Shown: one piece after another, positions 60,784 through 64,000 of the stretch
How positions within the stretch are numbered: position 1 is the first letter of the stretch
How the letters are laid out: the number at the start of each line of letters is the position of its first letter
Source: Aquitalea aquatica
Lineage (GTDB): Bacteria; Pseudomonadota; Gammaproteobacteria; Burkholderiales; Chromobacteriaceae
Reading direction: 5' to 3'
Length of the DNA: 64,000 nt
Assembly (NCBI RefSeq): GCF_013911085.1
Contig: NZ_JACERN010000026.1
Coordinates: forward strand, 1-64,000
Notes under the pieces: model-generated
What the model saw: only the letters and a program-made list of their open reading frames with translations
The model's database searches: none
Told to the model about the DNA's origin: nothing
Position numbers and translations under genes: made by a program

Positions 60784-61549
60784 TGAGCTTCAGTTCGGGC
60801 GAGGCTGCCAGATTCAGAGTCAGCTGCTGATAGATCAGTCGGCCGCGCTGTGGATGGTTGAAGGCGCGCTCACCCCCTTCGCGGCCTTGTACATCGTGCT
60901 GTTGCCACAGGCTGTCGAATTCCGCACTGCCCAGCCGCAGTGTGTCCACCCATTGCTGGATGGTGCTTTCTTCCAGCCGTTCTCCGGCATCGGCGCGAAA
61001 CTCCGCCACCATGCGTCTGGCGCGGGTTGGCCAGTCTTCCACCAGTTGTCGCGAGGCTGGTTGCAGGAACATGAAATCCAGCAGATTGTGTCGCGCCAGC
61101 GGCTGGTCCAGCCAGCCGCAGAACAAATCCTGCGCCAGGGCATTCCAGGCCAGCGCATTCCAGTTGCCATCCAGCACATAGGCGGGGCTCGCGATCACTT
61201 CGACCGCCGTGGCCAGTGCCTCCCGTGCTTGCGGATTGCGCTCGGCCGGGCGTTCCTGTGGGTTTTTCAGTCCGGCCAGTTTGAACAGGTAATCGCGCTC
61301 GGCATGGGTCAGCAGCAGGGCATCGGCCAGTCGTGACAGCGTGGGGGCCGATACCGACTGGCTACGGCCCTGCTCAATCCAGGTCAGCCAGGTGGGGCTG
61401 ATGCCGCACAGTGCCGCTACCTCCTCGCGTCGCAGGCCCTTGGCGCGGCGTCGGCTGCCCATCGGCAGGCCTGCCTGTTGCGGGCTGACCCGTTCACGGT
61501 GGGCGCGGATGAATTCGCCCAGCGGGCTGGTGGTCTTGCTCTGGCTCAT
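60767..61549 (-). CDS. XRE-family regulator with MmyB-like ligand domain
   Basis: A 260-residue regulator: a Cro/C1-type helix-turn-helix (LRREEVAALCGISPTWLTWI, SAPTLSRLADALLLT) and a MmyB-like C-terminal domain (ALATAVEVIASPAYVLDGN, WNALAQDLF) that may bind a fatty acid. Such regulators are usually near a redox enzyme or transporter. GTACTAG direct repeats lie upstream at 61593 and 61616. Confidence 0.85.
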   Translation of the reverse strand: MSQSKTTSPLGEFIRAHRERVSPQQAGLPMGSRRRAKGLRREEVAALCGISPTWLTWIEQGRSQSVSAPTLSRLADALLLTHAERDYLFKLAGLKNPQERPAERNPQAREALATAVEVIASPAYVLDGNWNALAWNALAQDLFCGWLDQPLARHNLLDFMFLQPASRQLVEDWPTRARRMVAEFRADAGERLEESTIQQWVDTLRLGSAEFDSLWQQHDVQGREGGERAFNHPQRGRLIYQQLTLNLAASPELKLIMLLQ

Positions 61550-61592
61550 GCGGATTCCTTGGCTTGTCCTGCTATTTAACGTAGTAGTGTTA

Positions 61593-61622
61593 GTACTAGT
61601 ATAAATGCTTATCTTGTACTAG
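61593..61622. promoter_or_regulatory. Direct repeats upstream of the XRE gene
   Basis: GTACTAG occurs at 61593-61599 and 61616-61622, 23 bp apart and on the same side of the helix. They lie 44-73 bp before the XRE start and are a candidate operator. Confidence 0.35.
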
Positions 61623-61791
61623 GAAAAAAGCTGCGCGATGATGTGTGCCAACAGTAGTCAGCATTCTGTGGCGCACAGCGGCCAAGGCGGTCAGGACAGC
61701 CTTGTAGCCGCAGAGTAGAGCGTGACAGAATGGCTGCCTTGTATCCGGCAAACCGGCGGTTTTAGCACCGCCATTTCACGAGCAGGAAGCC

Positions 61792-63198
61792 ATGACAGCA
61801 CAAACTCTTTACGACAAGCTCTGGTCCAGCCATGTAGTGCGGGAAGAGGCCGACGGTACCGTACTTCTCTATATCGATCGCCACCTGGTACACGAAGTGA
61901 CCAGCCCGCAAGCTTTCGAAGGCCTGAAGCTGGCCGGCCGCGGCCTGTGGCGCGTGGACTCGGTAGTATCCACCGCTGACCACAATACCCCGACCGATCA
62001 CTGGGACGAAGGCATCAAGGACCCGATCTCGCGCCAGCAGGTGGAAACCCTGGACGCCAATATCAAGTCCTTCGGCGCGTTGGCTTACTTCCCGTTCAAG
62101 GACAAGGGCCAGGGCATCGTGCACGTGATGGGGCCGGAGCAGGGCGCCACCCTGCCGGGTATGACCGTGGTCTGTGGCGACAGCCATACCTCCACCCATG
62201 GTGCTTTCGGTGCACTGGCACACGGCATTGGCACCTCGGAAGTCGAGCACGTCATGGCTACCCAGTGCCTGGTAGCCAAGAAATCCAAGAACATGCTGGT
62301 GCAGGTGAATGGTCCGTTGGCTGCTGGCATCACCGGCAAGGATGTGGCGCTGGCGATTATCGGCAAGATCGGCACTGCAGGCGGCACCGGCTATGCCATC
62401 GAATTTGGTGGCGAGGCTATCCGCAGCCTGTCGATGGAAGGCCGCATGACCTTGTGCAATATGGCCATCGAGGCCGGCGCTCGTTCCGGCATGGTCGCTG
62501 TGGATGAAAAAACCATCGACTACGTCAAGGGCCGTCCGTTTGCACCGAGTGGTGCCGACTGGGATGCCGCCGTGGCCTACTGGAACACCCTGCATTCCGA
62601 CGAGGGCGCGCACTTCGACGCGGTTGTCGAGTTGGACGCCAGCGATATCAAGCCGCAAGTGACCTGGGGTACCTCGCCGGAAATGGTCACCGACATCGAC
62701 GGCAGCGTGCCGGACCCGGCCGCCGAAGCCGACCCGGTCAAGAAGGGTAGTATTGAACGCGCGCTGGCTTATATGGGTCTGACCGCCAATACCCCGGTGA
62801 AAGAGATTCCGGTCGACATCGTGTTTATCGGTTCCTGTACCAACTCCCGTATCGAAGACCTGCGCGAAGCTGCTGCCGTGGCACGTGGCCGCACCAAGGC
62901 GGCCAGCGTGAAGCAGGTCCTGGTGGTACCGGGTTCTGGTCTGGTGAAAGCGCAGGCCGAGGCCGAAGGGCTGGACAAGATTTTCATCGCGGCAGGTTTC
63001 GAATGGCGCGAGCCGGGTTGCTCCATGTGTCTGGCCATGAATGCCGACCGTCTGCAACCGGGCGAGCGTTGCGCTTCTACCTCCAACCGTAATTTCGAAG
63101 GCCGTCAGGGGCAGGGGGGGCGTACCCATCTGGTCAGCCCGGCCATGGCGGCGGCGGCGGGCGTGACCGGTCATTTTGTTGACATCCGTCAGCTTTAA
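61792..63198 (+). CDS. leuC: 3-isopropylmalate dehydratase large subunit
   Basis: A 468-residue aconitase-family protein. The [4Fe-4S] ligands are Cys in GSCTNSR and in [29 protein letters not shown] is a family signature. With LeuD it converts 2- to 3-isopropylmalate in leucine synthesis. Length is standard. Start ATG 61792 has GAGCAGGAAG upstream. First gene of the leuC-entericidin-leuD operon. Confidence 0.97.
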   Translation: MTAQTLYDKLWSSHVVREEADGTVLLYIDRHLVHEVTSPQAFEGLKLAGRGLWRVDSVVSTADHNTPTDHWDEGIKDPISRQQVETLDANIKSFGALAYFPFKDKGQGIVHVMGPEQGATLPGMTVVCGDSHTSTHGAFGALAHGIGTSEVEHVMATQCLVAKKSKNMLVQVNGPLAAGITGKDVALAIIGKIGTAGGTGYAIEFGGEAIRSLSMEGRMTLCNMAIEAGARSGMVAVDEKTIDYVKGRPFAPSGADWDAAVAYWNTLHSDEGAHFDAVVELDASDIKPQVTWGTSPEMVTDIDGSVPDPAAEADPVKKGSIERALAYMGLTANTPVKEIPVDIVFIGSCTNSRIEDLREAAAVARGRTKAASVKQVLVVPGSGLVKAQAEAEGLDKIFIAAGFEWREPGCSMCLAMNADRLQPGERCASTSNRNFEGRQGQGGRTHLVSPAMAAAAGVTGHFVDIRQL

Positions 63199-63219
63199 TT
63201 CTGCGAAAGGAATTCATCC

Positions 63220-63372
63220 ATGAAAAAAATTGCACTCAGTCTGTTGGTGACACTTCTGCTGTCTGCCTGCAATACCTTACACGGCGCGGGTGAAGACCTG
63301 AAACAAGGCGGCCAGGCTGTTGGCCATGGCATCCAGAAGGCCGGACAGGCCATCGAAAACGCTGCCCAGTAG
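63220..63372 (+). CDS. Entericidin-type small lipoprotein
   Basis: A 50-residue protein. MKKIALSLLVTLLLSAC is a lipoprotein signal with Cys17 as the lipidation site. The mature part (HGAGEDLKQGGQAVGHGIQK, AGQAIENAA) is the amphipathic helix of EcnA/EcnB antidote- or toxin-like lipoproteins. GAAAGG lies 9 bases upstream of ATG 63220. It lies 21 bp after leuC and 25 bp before leuD, so it is transcribed with them. Confidence 0.85.
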   Translation: MKKIALSLLVTLLLSACNTLHGAGEDLKQGGQAVGHGIQKAGQAIENAAQ

Positions 63373-63397
63373 GGCAGCCTGATGCGGAAAGAATCCC

Positions 63398-64000
63398 ATG
63401 AAAGCATTCAACAAACTTGACGGGCTGGTGTGCCCGCTTGATCGCGCCAATGTCGATACCGACGCGATCATCCCCAAGCAGTTTCTCAAGTCGATCCAGC
63501 GCTCCGGCTTTGGCCCCAACCTGTTCGATGAATGGCGCTATCTGGACCACGGTGAGCCGGGCATGGACAACAGCGTGCGTCCGCTCAATCCGGACTTCGT
63601 ACTCAACTTTCCGCGCTATGCCGGTGCGCAAGTGCTGCTGGCGCGTGAAAACTTCGGCTGTGGTTCCAGTCGCGAACACGCGCCGTGGGCGCTGGACGAC
63701 CAGGGCTTCCGCGTGGTGATTGCCCCCAGCTTTGCCGACATCTTCTTCAACAACTGCTACAAGAACGGCCTGTTGCCCATCGTGCAGCCTGCTGAAGTGG
63801 TGGACCAGCTGTTCCGCGAATGCGAAGCCAGCGAAGGCTACCGCCTGACGGTGGATCTGGCAGCGCAGACCATCACCACCCCGTCCGGCCAGTCGTTTGC
63901 CTTTGATATCACCGAGCACCGCAAGCACTGCCTGCTGGGTGGTCTGGATGAAATCGGCCTCACCCTGCAACACGCCGACACCATCAAGACTTACGAGGCG
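63398..64000 (+). CDS. leuD: 3-isopropylmalate dehydratase small subunit (cut by window edge)
   Basis: 201 codons are in the window with no stop; full-length LeuD is about 210, so only the last about 10 residues are missing. [33 protein letters not shown] and [18 protein letters not shown] are LeuD signatures. It partners LeuC. ATG at 63398 has GCGGAAAGAA upstream. Confidence 0.95.
   Translation, partial: MKAFNKLDGLVCPLDRANVDTDAIIPKQFLKSIQRSGFGPNLFDEWRYLDHGEPGMDNSVRPLNPDFVLNFPRYAGAQVLLARENFGCGSSREHAPWALDDQGFRVVIAPSFADIFFNNCYKNGLLPIVQPAEVVDQLFRECEASEGYRLTVDLAAQTITTPSGQSFAFDITEHRKHCLLGGLDEIGLTLQHADTIKTYEA

Noticed and set aside
63114-63120. Run of seven G inside leuC as a phase-variation tract
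   Set aside because: The gene is intact and codes standard LeuC residues there; seven G is short for regulated slippage.
61762-63174. 470-codon minus-strand frame opposite leuC
   Set aside because: Shadow of leuC, without start signals.
1-64000. CRISPR arrays, defence islands, prophage or secretion clusters
   Set aside because: Looked for regular repeats, cas-like, integrase, restriction and phage genes on both strands; none was seen.

Overview
The window looks like a chromosomal segment of a betaproteobacterium of the order Neisseriales, most probably Chromobacteriaceae (Aquitalea/Chromobacterium-like). This is inferred from the GC-rich coding sequence, a second IF-1 gene with a basic tail, the phaC-phaA pair, a coaBC-dut pair and an entericidin-type gene between leuC and leuD. 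No single marker fixes the species. About 57 protein genes are supported. I found no rRNA, tRNA, CRISPR array, prophage or integrase.

Layout. 1-1100 is the only clearly mobile or degenerate area: the tail of an IS30-family transposase, then about 900 bp of non-coding mosaic repeats, then a 16-bp-arm palindrome just before an NCS1 nucleobase permease. 2.8-15.3 kb is a mixed housekeeping block: Nu-class GST, GlsB-type stress protein, PpiC-type isomerase, a flavin/heme reductase, a diguanylate cyclase, coaBC-dut, radC, and a cNMP/CBS/DUF294 protein translationally coupled to a DnaQ-like exonuclease. 15.5-21.8 kb is a complete pgaABCD operon for poly-beta-1,6-N-acetylglucosamine, a biofilm polysaccharide made and exported under c-di-GMP control. 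A GGDEF cyclase (7.1 kb) and a REC-EAL phosphodiesterase (32.2 kb) lie in the same window.

21.8-34 kb carries a MocR regulator divergent from a LysE exporter, gltX, and a kynurenine-catabolism cluster (kynB-kynU-permease, divergent from an Lrp-type regulator). It then has a nitronate monooxygenase-like enzyme, an isochorismatase-fold hydrolase coupled to arfB, and a second infA gene behind a long leader. 34.8-49.3 kb holds lysP, marC, hutD-acpH, an iron alcohol dehydrogenase, a LysR/TSUP divergent pair with a perfect palindrome, a Cdd1-pqiA-pqiA-pqiB-pqiC lipid-transport operon, an amidase and a frameshifted EamA transporter. 49.7-64 kb holds an rRNA pseudouridine synthase, an unknown 352-aa protein, a DGC-domain protein, phaC-phaA for polyhydroxyalkanoate synthesis, an FAH-family enzyme coupled to hslR, an MFS transporter, and leuC-entericidin-leuD, where leuD runs off the window.

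The genes mostly form short operons with 1-4 bp stop/start overlaps, bounded by clear hairpin terminators. I did not find an obviously new multi-gene system. The most unusual items are a pentanucleotide triplication (GGCCT x3) that exactly accounts for the frameshift in the EamA transporter, the strong palindrome before the NCS1 permease, the mosaic repeats next to the IS30 element, a possible Hfq-type small RNA near 49.3 kb, and two divergent genes whose predicted start codons overlap.
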